NCBI RefSeq assembly: GCF_018326265.1
Contig: NZ_AP023360.1
Coordinates: 536,501-600,500, forward strand
Direction of reading: 5' to 3'
Source: Catellatospora sp. IY07-71
Lineage (GTDB): Bacteria; Actinomycetota; Actinomycetes; Mycobacteriales; Micromonosporaceae
Length of the DNA: 64,000 bases
The translations under genes were made by a program, and so were the position numbers. The notes beneath the pieces are model-generated. The model did no database searches. It saw only the letters and a program-made list of their open reading frames with translations, and was not told the DNA's origin. Positions 43,104 through 51,836 of this stretch are shown one piece after another. The first letter of the stretch is position 1. Every line of letters starts with the position of its first letter.

Positions 43104-45450
43104 CGGACACCTCCGAGGTCATCGCGCGCCGGAAGCCGACCACCCGCTCGGGGCCGTGCAGCCGCACGGGCACGGTGTGCCGGATGTCGGCGCTGGACGC
43201 GCCCAGGCGCAGTTCGAGGTCGCCCGGTTCGACGATGCGGCGGCCCTCGCGGCCGGTGTACGCGGCCAGGTCGGCGGGCACCGTGAACTCGACCCGCCTG
43301 GCCTGGCCGGGCTCCAGCGGCACGCGGGCGTACCCGATGAGCCGGATGACCGGCCGGGTCACCTGGGCCACCGGGTCGTGCAGGTAGAGCTGGACCACCT
43401 CGGTGCCGGGCCGGCCGCCCGCGTTGCGCACGGTCACCGCGACCCGCACCGACCCGTCGGTCGGGCAGCTCAGCGGCTCGGCCGCGGTCTCGCCGGTCCA
43501 GTCGAAGCGGGTGTACGCCAGCCCGTGGCCGAACGGGAACAGCGGCGTCGGGTCGACGGTGCTCACCTCGGTGGCGTGGCCGAGCGGGGGCGCCAGGTAG
43601 GGCGCGGGCTGCCCGCCCGGGTGCCGCGGGACGCCCACCGGCAGCCGCCCGGACGGCTCGACGCGGCCGCCGAGCACTCCCGCCACGGCCGCCCCGCCCT
43701 CCTGGCCGGGGAAGAACGCCTGCACGATCGCGCCGAGGCGGCCTTCGAAGGCGCCGAGCGCGTACGGCCGCCCGCTGAGCAGCACCGCGACCACCGGCGT
43801 GCCGGTGTCGGCGACGGCGGCCAGCAGCTGTTCCTGCACGCCGGGCAGGCGCAGCTCGGCCACGTCGCAGCCCTCGCCGGAGGTGCCCTTGCCGAACAGC
43901 CCGGCCCGGTCGCCGAGCACCACGACGCACACGTCGGCGTCCCGGGCCAGCGCCACGGCCTCGGCGAACCCGGTGGTGTCCGTGCCGTCCACGGTCGCGC
44001 CCGCGGCATGGCCGATCTGCGCCTTCGGCAGCTCGGCCTGCAGCGACTCCAGCAGCGTCGGCGCGCTGACGCCGAGCGGCAGGCCCGGGTGGTGCAGGCC
44101 GACGTGGCGCGGGAACGTGTAGCAGCCGAACAGCCCGTCGGGGTCGTCGGCCAGCGGCCCGACCACCGCGATGGACGCCTCCGGCCGCAGCGGCAGCACG
44201 CCGTCGTTGGCCAGCAGCGTCACCGACTCCTCGGCGACCTGCCGGGCCAGCTCCCGGGCCGCGGGCGGGTCGAGGTCGACCGCCGTGTCACGCGGCGGCG
44301 TCCAGTCCGGGTCGAGCAGGCCCAGCTCGCACTTCTGCCGCAGCACCCGGCGCAGCGCGCGGTCGACCAGCGCGGGCGAGACGGTCCCGGCGGCGAGCGC
44401 GTCGCGCAGCGGGCGGCCGAAGCAGCGCACGATGGGCAGCTCGACGTCGACCCCGGCGGCCAGGGCCTGCCCGGCGGCGTCACCGTGATCGGCGGCGACG
44501 CCGTGCAGCGAGTGCAGGAAGGTGACGCCGAAGTAGTCGGCGACCACGGTGCCGTCGAAGCCCCAGGCGCCGCGCAGCAGGTCGGTGAGCAGGCGCCGGT
44601 CGGCCGCGGCGGGCACACCGTCGATCTCGGCGTACGAGTGCATCACCGAGCGCGCGCGGCCGTCGCGTACCGCCAGCTCGAACGGGGGCAGCACCACATC
44701 GGACAGCTCGCGCGGGCCCATCGCGACGGGGCCGAAGTTGCGGCCCGCGCGGGAGGCGGCGTAACCGGCGAAGTGCTTGAGCGTGGCCACGATCCCGGCC
44801 GACTGCAGGCCCCGCACGTACGCGGTGCCGACGGTCGCCACCAGGTACGGGTCCTCGCCGATGGTCTCCTCGGTGCGTCCCCAGCGGGGGTCGCGGGTCA
44901 CGTCCAGCACCGGCGCGAGCCCCTGGTGCACGCCGACCGCGCGCATGCCCTGCCCGATCTCGGCGGCCATCCGCTCGATCAGGGCCGGGTCGAAGGTGGC
45001 GCCCCAGGCCAGCGCGGTCGGGAAGATCGTCGCACCGTGCGTGGTGAACCCGGTCAGGCACTCCTCGTGCACCAGCGCCGGGATGCCGAAGCGCCCGGCC
45101 CCGACGATCTCCTGCTGCAGCTGGGCCAGCCGGGCCATGCCCTCGGCGGGGGTGACCGGTCCGGTGCCGAACGGCCGGGTGAGCTGGCCGAGGCCATCGG
45201 CGACCAGCCGCCGCCAGTCGAAGCCGTCGTCGACCATGTCCTGCTGGAACGGCGCGACGTCCTCACCGGCCGCGCCCGCGCCGGGCCAGACGCTGTAGAG
45301 CTGCGCGATCTTCTCGGCGAGGGTGAGGCGGCGCATCAGGTCGTCGACCCGCTGCTCCACCGGCAGCGCCGGGTCGCGCCAGGGCTGGGGTCCGGGATCG
45401 CCGTCCTCGCTGACGGATCCGGTCGGGGTGGCGTCCTCGTGGATCGGCAT
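43090..45450 (-). CDS. GH3 family beta-glycosidase
   Basis: The 786-residue enzyme has the three GH3 parts: a barrel (GRTEETIGEDPYLVA, KHFAGYAASRAGRN, nucleophile Asp in TVVADYFGVTFLH near residue 288), an alpha/beta domain (RQVAEESVTLLANDGVLPL) and a fibronectin-III-like end. There is no signal peptide, so it acts inside the cell on imported oligosaccharides. Specificity (glucosidase, xylosidase) cannot be read. The ATG at 45450 follows a weak AGGGCG; longer starts give an odd basic leader. It is divergent from the sugar transporter operon. Confidence 0.9.
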   Translation of the reverse strand: MPIHEDATPTGSVSEDGDPGPQPWRDPALPVEQRVDDLMRRLTLAEKIAQLYSVWPGAGAAGEDVAPFQQDMVDDGFDWRRLVADGLGQLTRPFGTGPVTPAEGMARLAQLQQEIVGAGRFGIPALVHEECLTGFTTHGATIFPTALAWGATFDPALIERMAAEIGQGMRAVGVHQGLAPVLDVTRDPRWGRTEETIGEDPYLVATVGTAYVRGLQSAGIVATLKHFAGYAASRAGRNFGPVAMGPRELSDVVLPPFELAVRDGRARSVMHSYAEIDGVPAAADRRLLTDLLRGAWGFDGTVVADYFGVTFLHSLHGVAADHGDAAGQALAAGVDVELPIVRCFGRPLRDALAAGTVSPALVDRALRRVLRQKCELGLLDPDWTPPRDTAVDLDPPAARELARQVAEESVTLLANDGVLPLRPEASIAVVGPLADDPDGLFGCYTFPRHVGLHHPGLPLGVSAPTLLESLQAELPKAQIGHAAGATVDGTDTTGFAEAVALARDADVCVVVLGDRAGLFGKGTSGEGCDVAELRLPGVQEQLLAAVADTGTPVVAVLLSGRPYALGAFEGRLGAIVQAFFPGQEGGAAVAGVLGGRVEPSGRLPVGVPRHPGGQPAPYLAPPLGHATEVSTVDPTPLFPFGHGLAYTRFDWTGETAAEPLSCPTDGSVRVAVTVRNAGGRPGTEVVQLYLHDPVAQVTRPVIRLIGYARVPLEPGQARRVEFTVPADLAAYTGREGRRIVEPGDLELRLGASSADIRHTVPVRLHGPERVVGFRRAMTSEVSVADV

Positions 45451-45602
45451 CGCCCTGCCTGTCTTCCGGTATTTTCCGGTACACGTTTCTGAGCCGCCGG
45501 CACGCCGGCCATCGCACCCTAACACCGCCTGCCCGCGACAAGACAAGGGTTGCGCGCGATTTCGTAGGGACGTCCGTCGTATTCGGAGACCGGACCGCAT
45601 TT

Positions 45603-45616
45603 CCGAAACTTTCGAA
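45603..45616. promoter_or_regulatory. Operator-like site 1, CCGAAACTTTCGAA
   Basis: CGAAACTTTCG is a perfect odd palindrome here. It lies about 150 bases upstream of the GH3 start and shares CCGAAAC with two other sites in the same spacer. The style resembles LacI-family operators of glycoside genes. Confidence 0.55.
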
Positions 45617-45765
45617 CGCCGGTGCCGGATCACGATGACGCATCTATCTGCCGCGGCAATTTTCCGCGTCGCAGGAGAACATCGCCACCCAGGTATACCA
45701 GGACCTGCACGTCCTCACCCATCGACGAGTGACGGTGTGCTTGATCGCGCACTGCCCGGGATCGA

Positions 45766-45780
45766 CTTCGGAAGTTTCGG
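45766..45780. promoter_or_regulatory. Operator-like site 2, CTTCGGAAGTTTCGG
   Basis: Read on the minus strand it is CCGAAACTTCCGAAG, matching site 1 at 12 of the first 14 positions. It lies 24 bases before the promoter -35 element of the transporter operon. Confidence 0.5.
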
Positions 45781-45803
45781 TGGAGTTGGCCCGCTATCGG
45801 GGG

Positions 45804-45832
45804 TTGACGGTCTGAGGGGCCGTCCCTACCGT
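45804..45832 (+). promoter_or_regulatory. Promoter of sugar transporter operon
   Basis: TTGACG (45804-45809) and TACCGT (45827-45832) are separated by 17 bases, close to vegetative consensus. Transcription would start near 45839, leaving a leader of about 64 bases before the first ATG. Confidence 0.6.
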
Positions 45833-45855
45833 CTCAGAGGACTTACGGAAGTGTT

Positions 45856-45870
45856 CCGGAACTGTTTCGG
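45856..45870. promoter_or_regulatory. Operator-like site 3, CCGGAACTGTTTCGG
   Basis: The arms CCGGAAC and GTTTCGG are complementary at six of seven positions; on the minus strand it begins CCGAAAC like the other sites. It lies just after the predicted start of transcription, a place suited to repression. Confidence 0.55.
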
Positions 45871-45902
45871 ACACTCGGCGTCATCATCGAGAGGATCGTC
45901 TG

Positions 45903-46865
45903 ATGACGGCTCATCCCCCGGTCGCGGTAGAAGCCGCCGCCGCGCCGCGCCGCCGGATGCGCTGGCACCAGCGGCTGCTGCGTGATCGCGTGCTCGTGCT
46001 GGTGGCGCTGCCCGGCGTGGTCTCGCTCCTGGTCTTCCACTACCTGCCCTGGCTGGGCAACGTCATCGCGTTCAAGGACTACCAGCCCTACATCGGCATC
46101 CTGGAGAGCCCGTGGGTGGGGCTGAACAACTTCCGGGTCATCTGGGAGGGGGACCCGGGCTTTCTCAACGCCCTGTCCAACACCCTGATCATCACGCTGC
46201 TCCAGGTGCTGATCGTGTTCCCCGCGCCGATCGCGCTCGCGCTGCTGCTGGACAGCCTGATCTCCCAGCGGCTCAAGAAGGTCGTGCAGAGCATCCTCTA
46301 CCTGCCGCACTTCCTGTCCTGGGTGATCGTGGTCGCGATCTTCCAGCAGATGTTCGGCAACGCGGGCCTGCTCAACAGCTTCCTGCGCACGCACGACCTG
46401 GCGACGGTCTCCATCATCACCAACCCGGAGCTGTTCAAGCTGCTGGTGACCAGCCAGGTGCTGTGGAAGGACGCGGGCTGGGCCACCATCCTGTTCCTGG
46501 CCGCGCTGGCCCGCATCGACGTCGAGCTGTACGAGGCGTCCGCCGTCGACGGCGCGGGCCGCTGGCGGCAGCTCTGGCACGTCACCCTGCCCGGCCTGCG
46601 CAGCCTCATCGTGCTGCTGCTGATCCTGCGCCTGGGCGACTCGCTGACCGTCGGCTTCGAACAGATCATCCTGCAGGAGCCGGCCGTGGGACGGCAGGTC
46701 AGCGAGGTGCTGGACACGTACGTCTTCAACCACGCCATCCTGGCCGCCGACTGGGGCCAGGGCGCCGCCGTGGGCCTGGTCAAGGGCCTGGTCGGGGTGC
46801 TGCTGGTGCTGGGCGCGAACAGGCTCGCGCACCGGCTCGGGGAGCGGGGGATCTACTCGCGATGA
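45903..46865 (+). CDS. Sugar ABC transporter permease (LplB/YtcP type)
   Basis: This 320-residue inner-membrane protein with six helices is one half of a carbohydrate uptake channel. The loop that contacts the ATPase is EASAVDGAGRWRQLWHVTLP near residue 220. VFHYLPWLGNVIAFKDYQP near the start is typical of the LplB subgroup, which takes up oligosaccharides from plant polymers. The ATG at 45903 has AGAGGA about 8 bases upstream. Its stop overlaps the next start in ATGA. No ATPase gene is present; a shared one such as MsiK would be needed. Confidence 0.93.
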   Translation: MTAHPPVAVEAAAAPRRRMRWHQRLLRDRVLVLVALPGVVSLLVFHYLPWLGNVIAFKDYQPYIGILESPWVGLNNFRVIWEGDPGFLNALSNTLIITLLQVLIVFPAPIALALLLDSLISQRLKKVVQSILYLPHFLSWVIVVAIFQQMFGNAGLLNSFLRTHDLATVSIITNPELFKLLVTSQVLWKDAGWATILFLAALARIDVELYEASAVDGAGRWRQLWHVTLPGLRSLIVLLLILRLGDSLTVGFEQIILQEPAVGRQVSEVLDTYVFNHAILAADWGQGAAVGLVKGLVGVLLVLGANRLAHRLGERGIYSR

Positions 46866-47755
46866 GCAGGCAGTCGATGATCACGGCGATGGGCCGGCCG
46901 TCGCCGCTCGCCCGCGCCGCCAAGGGACTCGTGCTGGCGCTGTGCTGCGCCGCGGTCGTGGTGCCGTTCGTCGGCATCGTCTCCACCAGCCTGGCCACCC
47001 GCGAGGAGGTGACCCGCTCCGGCGGCTTCGTGCTGCTGCCCGGTGAGATCAGCTTCGCCGCGTACGAGGCGATCCTCAGCGGCGGCGTGGTCACCCGGGC
47101 GACGCTGGTCAGCCTGTTCGTCACGGCCGCCGGCACGGCACTGAGCCTGGTCGCCACCACGCTGCTGGCGTACGGGCTGAGCCGTCCCGGCTCGTTCGCG
47201 CACCGGCCGCTGCTGCTGACCGTGCTCTTCGCGATCCTGTTCGGACCCGGCCTGATCCCGAGCTACCTCGTGGTCAAGAGCCTGGGCCTGGTCGACACCT
47301 ACTGGGCGCTGCTGCTGCCGCCGATGATCAGCGCGTTCAACGTCATCATCCTGCGCGCGTTCTTCCAGGAGCTGCCGCCGGAGGTGCTGGAGAGCGCGCG
47401 CATCGACGGCGCGGGCGACCTCGCCATCCTGTGGCGCATCGTGCTGCCGCTGAGCAAGGCGGCGCTCGCGGTGATCGGCCTGTTCTACGGCGTCGGGTAC
47501 TGGAACGCGTTCTTCGGGGCGCTGCTGTACCTCAACGACTCCGGCATGTGGCCGCTGCAGCTGGTGCTGCGCACGTACGTGGTCAACCAGACGCAGCTCG
47601 GCATCGACCAGCTCGGCGGGGGCGCGGCGCTGCCGCCGCAGGAGGCCGTCCAGATGGCGATCCTCGTGCTCTCCATCGTCCCGATCCTGCTCGTCTACCC
47701 CTTCGTCCAGCGGCACTTCAGCAAGGGCGTGCTCATCGGCGCCGTCAAGGGATAA
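46862..47755 (+). CDS. Sugar ABC transporter permease, second subunit
   Basis: The 297-residue partner permease has six helices and the ATPase-contact loop ESARIDGAGDLAILWRIVLP near residue 180. GYWNAFFGALLYLND and HFSKGVLIGAVKG at the end are hallmarks of the YtcP/LplC subgroup. The ATG at 46862 overlaps the stop of the first permease by the ATGA pattern, giving coupled translation. Confidence 0.93.
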   Translation: MSRQSMITAMGRPSPLARAAKGLVLALCCAAVVVPFVGIVSTSLATREEVTRSGGFVLLPGEISFAAYEAILSGGVVTRATLVSLFVTAAGTALSLVATTLLAYGLSRPGSFAHRPLLLTVLFAILFGPGLIPSYLVVKSLGLVDTYWALLLPPMISAFNVIILRAFFQELPPEVLESARIDGAGDLAILWRIVLPLSKAALAVIGLFYGVGYWNAFFGALLYLNDSGMWPLQLVLRTYVVNQTQLGIDQLGGGAALPPQEAVQMAILVLSIVPILLVYPFVQRHFSKGVLIGAVKG

Positions 47756-47774
47756 CCGTCCTGAGGAGTCATGC

Positions 47775-49430
47775 ATGACATCACCGCGTCCCATCGGGCG
47801 CCGGAGGTTCCTCTCCGGCGCCGTCACCGCCGCGGCCGCCACCGCCGCCGGTCCCGCCCTGCTCGCGGGCTGCACCAGCGAGACCGCCACGCCGAACACC
47901 GGCGCGAACAACGCGAACGTCACGCTGCCCACGTACAAGCCGTTCGCCGGGGTCACGCCCGATTTCCCCGGCAACGCCGACGGGCTGCTCGACGCGTTCA
48001 GCGGCTACCCGGCCAACCCGGTCAAGGTGTTCTCCGCGCCGCCCGGCAAGGGCGGTGACGTGTCGGCGTTCGTGCTGACCGGCTCGCCGGTGCCGCCCGC
48101 GGTGGACCAGAACCCGTTCTGGCAGGAGCTGAACAAGCGCCTCGGGGTGAACCTGAAGCTCACCATCACGCCGAGCGCCGACCACGCGACCAAGTTCGCC
48201 GCCCTGGTCGCGGGCGACGACCTGCCCGACTTCATCGTGCCCGCCATGTTCACCCCGACCGGGCAGGGCGCGGGCATCGGCAACCTGCCCGCCTGGCTGG
48301 CGGCCAAGTGCCAGGACCTGACGGAGTTCCTGTCCGGCGACGCCGTGCTGGAGTATCCGCACCTGGCGAACCTGCCCACGGCGGCGTGGCGGCAGTGCGT
48401 GTACAACGGCGGCATCTACGGCCTGCCCGTGCCGCGCGGCGTCGGCGGCACCCTGCTGTTCCGCCGCGACGACCTGTTCGGGCAGCTCAAAGCCAACCCT
48501 GACCCGGCCTCGTTCGCGGAATTCAAGGAGGTCTGCAAGCAGGTCACCGACGCCCGCGCCAGCCGCTGGGCGGCGACCGAGGGCGGCCTGATGTTCTTCG
48601 TGCAGCAGATGCTGGGCGTGCCGAACCGCTGGCGGTACGAGGGCGGCAAGCTCACCCACGCCTGCGAGACCGAGGAGTTCCGCCGCGCGCTGGGCGAGGT
48701 GCTGCAGCTGGTCAAGGACGGCTACGCGCACCCGGACAGCGCCATCGCCAACGCCCCGGTCAAGAAGTGGTTCAACGCCGGGAACATCGTGCTCAACCCG
48801 GACCGCTACACGGCCTGGCCGCAGTACTACGCCGACAACGTGGCCGGGCCGGGCTTCAAGATCAGTGGCATGCGGCCGCCGAAGTTCGACGGCGGCGGCT
48901 TCGCCGGGACGTGGCAGTCGGACCCGACGAACAACTTCACCGCGTTCAAGAAGGCCGACCAGGGCCGGATCAAGGACCTGCTGGTCATCGCGAACTGGCT
49001 GGCCACGCCGTTCGGCACGGACGAGTGGCTGTTCCGGCGGTTCGGCATGGCGGGGCAGCACTACGCCATGAGCAACGGCGGGCCGGTGCAGACGCAGGCG
49101 GGTGTCACGCAGACCGCGCTGGGCATCCGGTACATCGTGGACGCCCCTGACGCGATCTTCGTGCCGGGCAACGCCGAGGCGACGCGCGCGTCGTACGAGT
49201 ACCAGAAGTCGATCATCCCTAGCTCGGTGAAGGATCCGACCCTGGGCCGCTTCTCCGACGCGTGGTCGCGCAAGCGCCCCGCGCTGGACAACGTGATCAA
49301 CACATACCAGGGTGACATCCTGGCCGGGCGCAAGCCGCTGTCGGCCTGGGACGACGCGGTCAAGGAGTGGCGCGCGGCCGGCGGCGACGAGGTGCGGGGC
49401 CAGTACGAGGAACAGCTCGGCAAGGCCTGA
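47775..49430 (+). CDS. Sugar-binding lipoprotein of the ABC transporter
   Basis: The 551-residue substrate-binding protein has a twin-arginine type signal (GRRRFLSG) with lipobox LLAGC, lipid on Cys33, so it is exported folded and anchored. The mature part is the large LplA/YtcQ type: FWQELNKRLGVNLKLTITPS near residue 115, LVAGDDLPDF, and GIYGLPVPRGVGGTLLFRRD. It should deliver an oligosaccharide to the two permeases encoded just before. The ATG at 47775 has AGGAG about 6 bases upstream. The sugar is unknown. Confidence 0.92.
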   Translation: MTSPRPIGRRRFLSGAVTAAAATAAGPALLAGCTSETATPNTGANNANVTLPTYKPFAGVTPDFPGNADGLLDAFSGYPANPVKVFSAPPGKGGDVSAFVLTGSPVPPAVDQNPFWQELNKRLGVNLKLTITPSADHATKFAALVAGDDLPDFIVPAMFTPTGQGAGIGNLPAWLAAKCQDLTEFLSGDAVLEYPHLANLPTAAWRQCVYNGGIYGLPVPRGVGGTLLFRRDDLFGQLKANPDPASFAEFKEVCKQVTDARASRWAATEGGLMFFVQQMLGVPNRWRYEGGKLTHACETEEFRRALGEVLQLVKDGYAHPDSAIANAPVKKWFNAGNIVLNPDRYTAWPQYYADNVAGPGFKISGMRPPKFDGGGFAGTWQSDPTNNFTAFKKADQGRIKDLLVIANWLATPFGTDEWLFRRFGMAGQHYAMSNGGPVQTQAGVTQTALGIRYIVDAPDAIFVPGNAEATRASYEYQKSIIPSSVKDPTLGRFSDAWSRKRPALDNVINTYQGDILAGRKPLSAWDDAVKEWRAAGGDEVRGQYEEQLGKA

Positions 49431-49441
49431 GCACCCGGTGC

Positions 49442-49470
49442 GGGCGCTCCGGCCTACCCCCGGAGCGCCC
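49442..49470 (+). terminator. Hairpin between binding protein and cupin genes
   Basis: GGGCGCTCCGG (49442-49452) and CCGGAGCGCCC (49460-49470) form a perfect 11-base stem over a 7-base loop. With no U tract it may be a partial terminator that lowers cupin expression. Confidence 0.55.
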
Positions 49471-49494
49471 GCACCCTCTTGGAGAGGGACGGAC

Positions 49495-50253
49495 ATGGAC
49501 TGGTTCCCCGGCGCCACCGCCGTTTCCGCGCTGCGGGTGTACGGCTGGCCCGCCGCCGACGGCCGCCGCGGCGGCTCCCCGCACCTGCACACCGCCTCCG
49601 CCGAGGGTTACGTGGTGACCGCGGGCACCGGCGCCCTGGAGACGCTGAGCGGCGACGGGTACGCCGAGCACCCGCTCGCGCCCGGCACGGTGCTGTGGTT
49701 CACCCCCGGCACGGTGCACCGCCTGGTCACCGACGGAGACCTGGAACTGCTGGTGGTGATGCAGAACGCGGGCCTGCCCGAGGCGGGCGACGCGGTGCTC
49801 ACGTTCCCACCCGAGGTGCTCGCCGATCCGGCGGCGTACGCGGCCGCCGCCTCGCTCGCCCCGCCCGCCGAGATCGAGGCCGGCCCGCAGTCCGGCGCGG
49901 ACCTGGACCTGGCCGCCCGGCGCCGCCGCGACCTGGCCCTGGAGGGCTACCTGCGGTTGCGCGAGGAGGTGGTGGCCCGGGGACCGGCAGCGCTCGCGCC
50001 GCTGTATCAGGCCGCGGCGGCGCTGGTCCGCGAGCGCGCCCCCGGCTGGGCCGGGCTGTGGCGGGAGCGGGCCCTGGCGCAGGCCGAGCGCACCGGCGAG
50101 CAGCTGCGCGAGCTGGCCGCCGGGCGGGCCGGGCACCTGGCCGCCTCGGCCGTGCACCACGCCGTGCCCACCCCGCCGCCGCGCCGCCACGGCATGTGTG
50201 GGCACCTGCAGACCTGGGACTTCACCGGCGGATCCGGCGCCCCGCGGAACTGA
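49495..50253 (+). CDS. Cupin-domain protein of the sugar locus
   Basis: The first 100 residues of this 252-residue protein form a cupin barrel: SPHLHTASAEGYVVTAGTG and PLAPGTVLWFTPGTVHRLVTDGDLELLVVMQ carry the His/Glu metal-binding pattern. The remaining 150 residues are mostly Ala/Arg-rich helices ending in HGMCGHLQTWDF. Such proteins may be sugar isomerases or sensors; nothing definite can be said. The ATG at 49495 follows GGAGAGGGAC. It is the last gene of the transporter unit. Confidence 0.8.
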   Translation: MDWFPGATAVSALRVYGWPAADGRRGGSPHLHTASAEGYVVTAGTGALETLSGDGYAEHPLAPGTVLWFTPGTVHRLVTDGDLELLVVMQNAGLPEAGDAVLTFPPEVLADPAAYAAAASLAPPAEIEAGPQSGADLDLAARRRRDLALEGYLRLREEVVARGPAALAPLYQAAAALVRERAPGWAGLWRERALAQAERTGEQLRELAAGRAGHLAASAVHHAVPTPPPRRHGMCGHLQTWDFTGGSGAPRN

Positions 50254-50354
50254 CGGCCATCCGACAGCGTCCGTTGACTGATCGATTTCTGTGGCGCATG
50301 GGTGGCTACCTATGCTGACCGCTGATTCGGCAGGCGCGGAAGGGGCCCCGCTCG

Positions 50355-51836
50355 ATGGTTCGATCCGCGCTGCTCACCGCACCGGCGAGCCCCACGCCCG
50401 AGCGGCCGCTCGCCCGGGCCGCGTGGCGCGGACACCTGCCGGTCATCGTCCTGGTCGGACTCGGGGTGCTGGTGCGGGTCGCCGCGTGCGTGGCATACCG
50501 GCCGGCGTTCTGGTTCCAGGGAGACAGCGGGGACTACCTGGGCCGCGCGATCGACCTGGACCCGCACGCCGCCGCCGACAAGGCCAACACCGTCGGATAC
50601 GCCGTGTTCCTCGCCGTGCTGCGGTGGACGGACTCGCCCGCCGCGGTGGCCGTGGCGCAGCACGCGCTCGGGCTCGCGATCGCCGTCCTGGCGTACGCCC
50701 TGCTGCGCCGGCGGGGGGCCGCCGCCTGGCTGTCCGCGCTGGGGGTCGCGCCGCTGGTGCTGGACGCCCGGCTGCTGGTGCTGGAGCACTACATCCTGTC
50801 CGACGCGCTGTTCCTGGTGATGATCACGGGCGCGGTGGTGCTGCTGCTGTGGCACGAGCGGCCCGGCCCGGCCGCCGTCGCGGGCGCGGGCCTGCTGCTC
50901 GGCGCGGCGGTGCTGGTGCGCACGGCCGGGATCGCCGCCGTCGCGGCCTGCCTGGCCTTCCTCGCGGTGCGCCGGATCGGCTGGGCGCGCGCCGCCGCCT
51001 GGGCCGTGGGCGCGGCGCTGCCGCTGGCCGCGTACGCGGCCTGGTCGGTGCCCGCCACCGGCTCGTTCTCGCTGAGCAACGCCGGCGATCGCTACCTCTA
51101 CTCGCGCACCGCGGGCATCGCCGACTGCGCCCGGCTCGAACTCACCGCGCCGCAGCGCGAGCTGTGCCCGGCGCAGCCGCTCGGGGCCCGGCCCGAACGC
51201 GGCGACTGGTACCTGTGGCACGACCCGAACCTGCGGGGGCGCGGCCCGGAGCAGGACGAGCTGATCGGGAGCTTCGCCCGCGCCGTGATCACGCAGCAGC
51301 CGGGCGACTACGCGGCGCTGGTCGCCCGGGACACCGCCCGCTTCCTCGCACCGGGCCGGCCGGTCGACACGGCGAGCCGGTGCCTGTTCGGCTGGTGGGA
51401 CTTCCCCGCCACGCTGCCGGACCCGGCCCGCAACACCGCCCGCTGCAAGCCGCTGCTGGCCGCGGCGACCTTCACGCCGGAGCCGGTGAACCCGGTGCGC
51501 GACGAGCATGCCGGGCTGCGGGCCGCGCTGGCCTGGTACTCCCGGCACGTCACCGTGCCACCGCTGGTCACCGGGGTCTGCCTGCTGCTGTGCCTGGCCG
51601 CGCCGCTGCGCCCGCGCGGCGCCCCGGCCCGCTGGGACGCCGCGCTGCCCGCCGCGATCGGCCTCGGCCTGATCGTCCTGTCGGTGGCCACCTCGATGTA
51701 CGAGATCCGCTACGGCCTCACCTCGATCGCCCTGCTGGGCGTGGGCGGCGCGCTGGCCGCCCACCAGCTCGCGGCCGCGGTCCGCGCCGCCCGTGCCACC
51801 CCTCCCCTGCCGGCCTCCGGATCGGACGACTCATGA
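50355..51836 (+). CDS. GT-C-like polytopic membrane protein (ArnT/PMT-type)
   Basis: The 493-residue protein has about ten membrane helices and, near residue 55, the outside loop FWFQGDSGDYLGRAIDLDP whose acidic pair resembles the catalytic DD/DE of GT-C glycosyltransferases. RLLVLEHYILSDALFL near residue 140 is another feature of the group. It would use a polyprenyl-phosphate sugar. The following GT2 gene overlaps its end in ATGA and could make that donor. The acceptor is unknown. The start is the ATG at 50355. Confidence 0.8.
   Translation: MVRSALLTAPASPTPERPLARAAWRGHLPVIVLVGLGVLVRVAACVAYRPAFWFQGDSGDYLGRAIDLDPHAAADKANTVGYAVFLAVLRWTDSPAAVAVAQHALGLAIAVLAYALLRRRGAAAWLSALGVAPLVLDARLLVLEHYILSDALFLVMITGAVVLLLWHERPGPAAVAGAGLLLGAAVLVRTAGIAAVAACLAFLAVRRIGWARAAAWAVGAALPLAAYAAWSVPATGSFSLSNAGDRYLYSRTAGIADCARLELTAPQRELCPAQPLGARPERGDWYLWHDPNLRGRGPEQDELIGSFARAVITQQPGDYAALVARDTARFLAPGRPVDTASRCLFGWWDFPATLPDPARNTARCKPLLAAATFTPEPVNPVRDEHAGLRAALAWYSRHVTVPPLVTGVCLLLCLAAPLRPRGAPARWDAALPAAIGLGLIVLSVATSMYEIRYGLTSIALLGVGGALAAHQLAAAVRAARATPPLPASGSDDS

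Larger units (their letters stand above)
45451..45902. other. Divergent regulatory region of the carbohydrate locus
   Basis: This 452-base stretch between the GH3 gene and the transporter operon holds no recognisable gene. It contains three related CCGAAAC-type sites, one clear promoter for the plus strand, and a lower GC content than its surroundings. No regulator gene is encoded in or near it. Confidence 0.6.
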
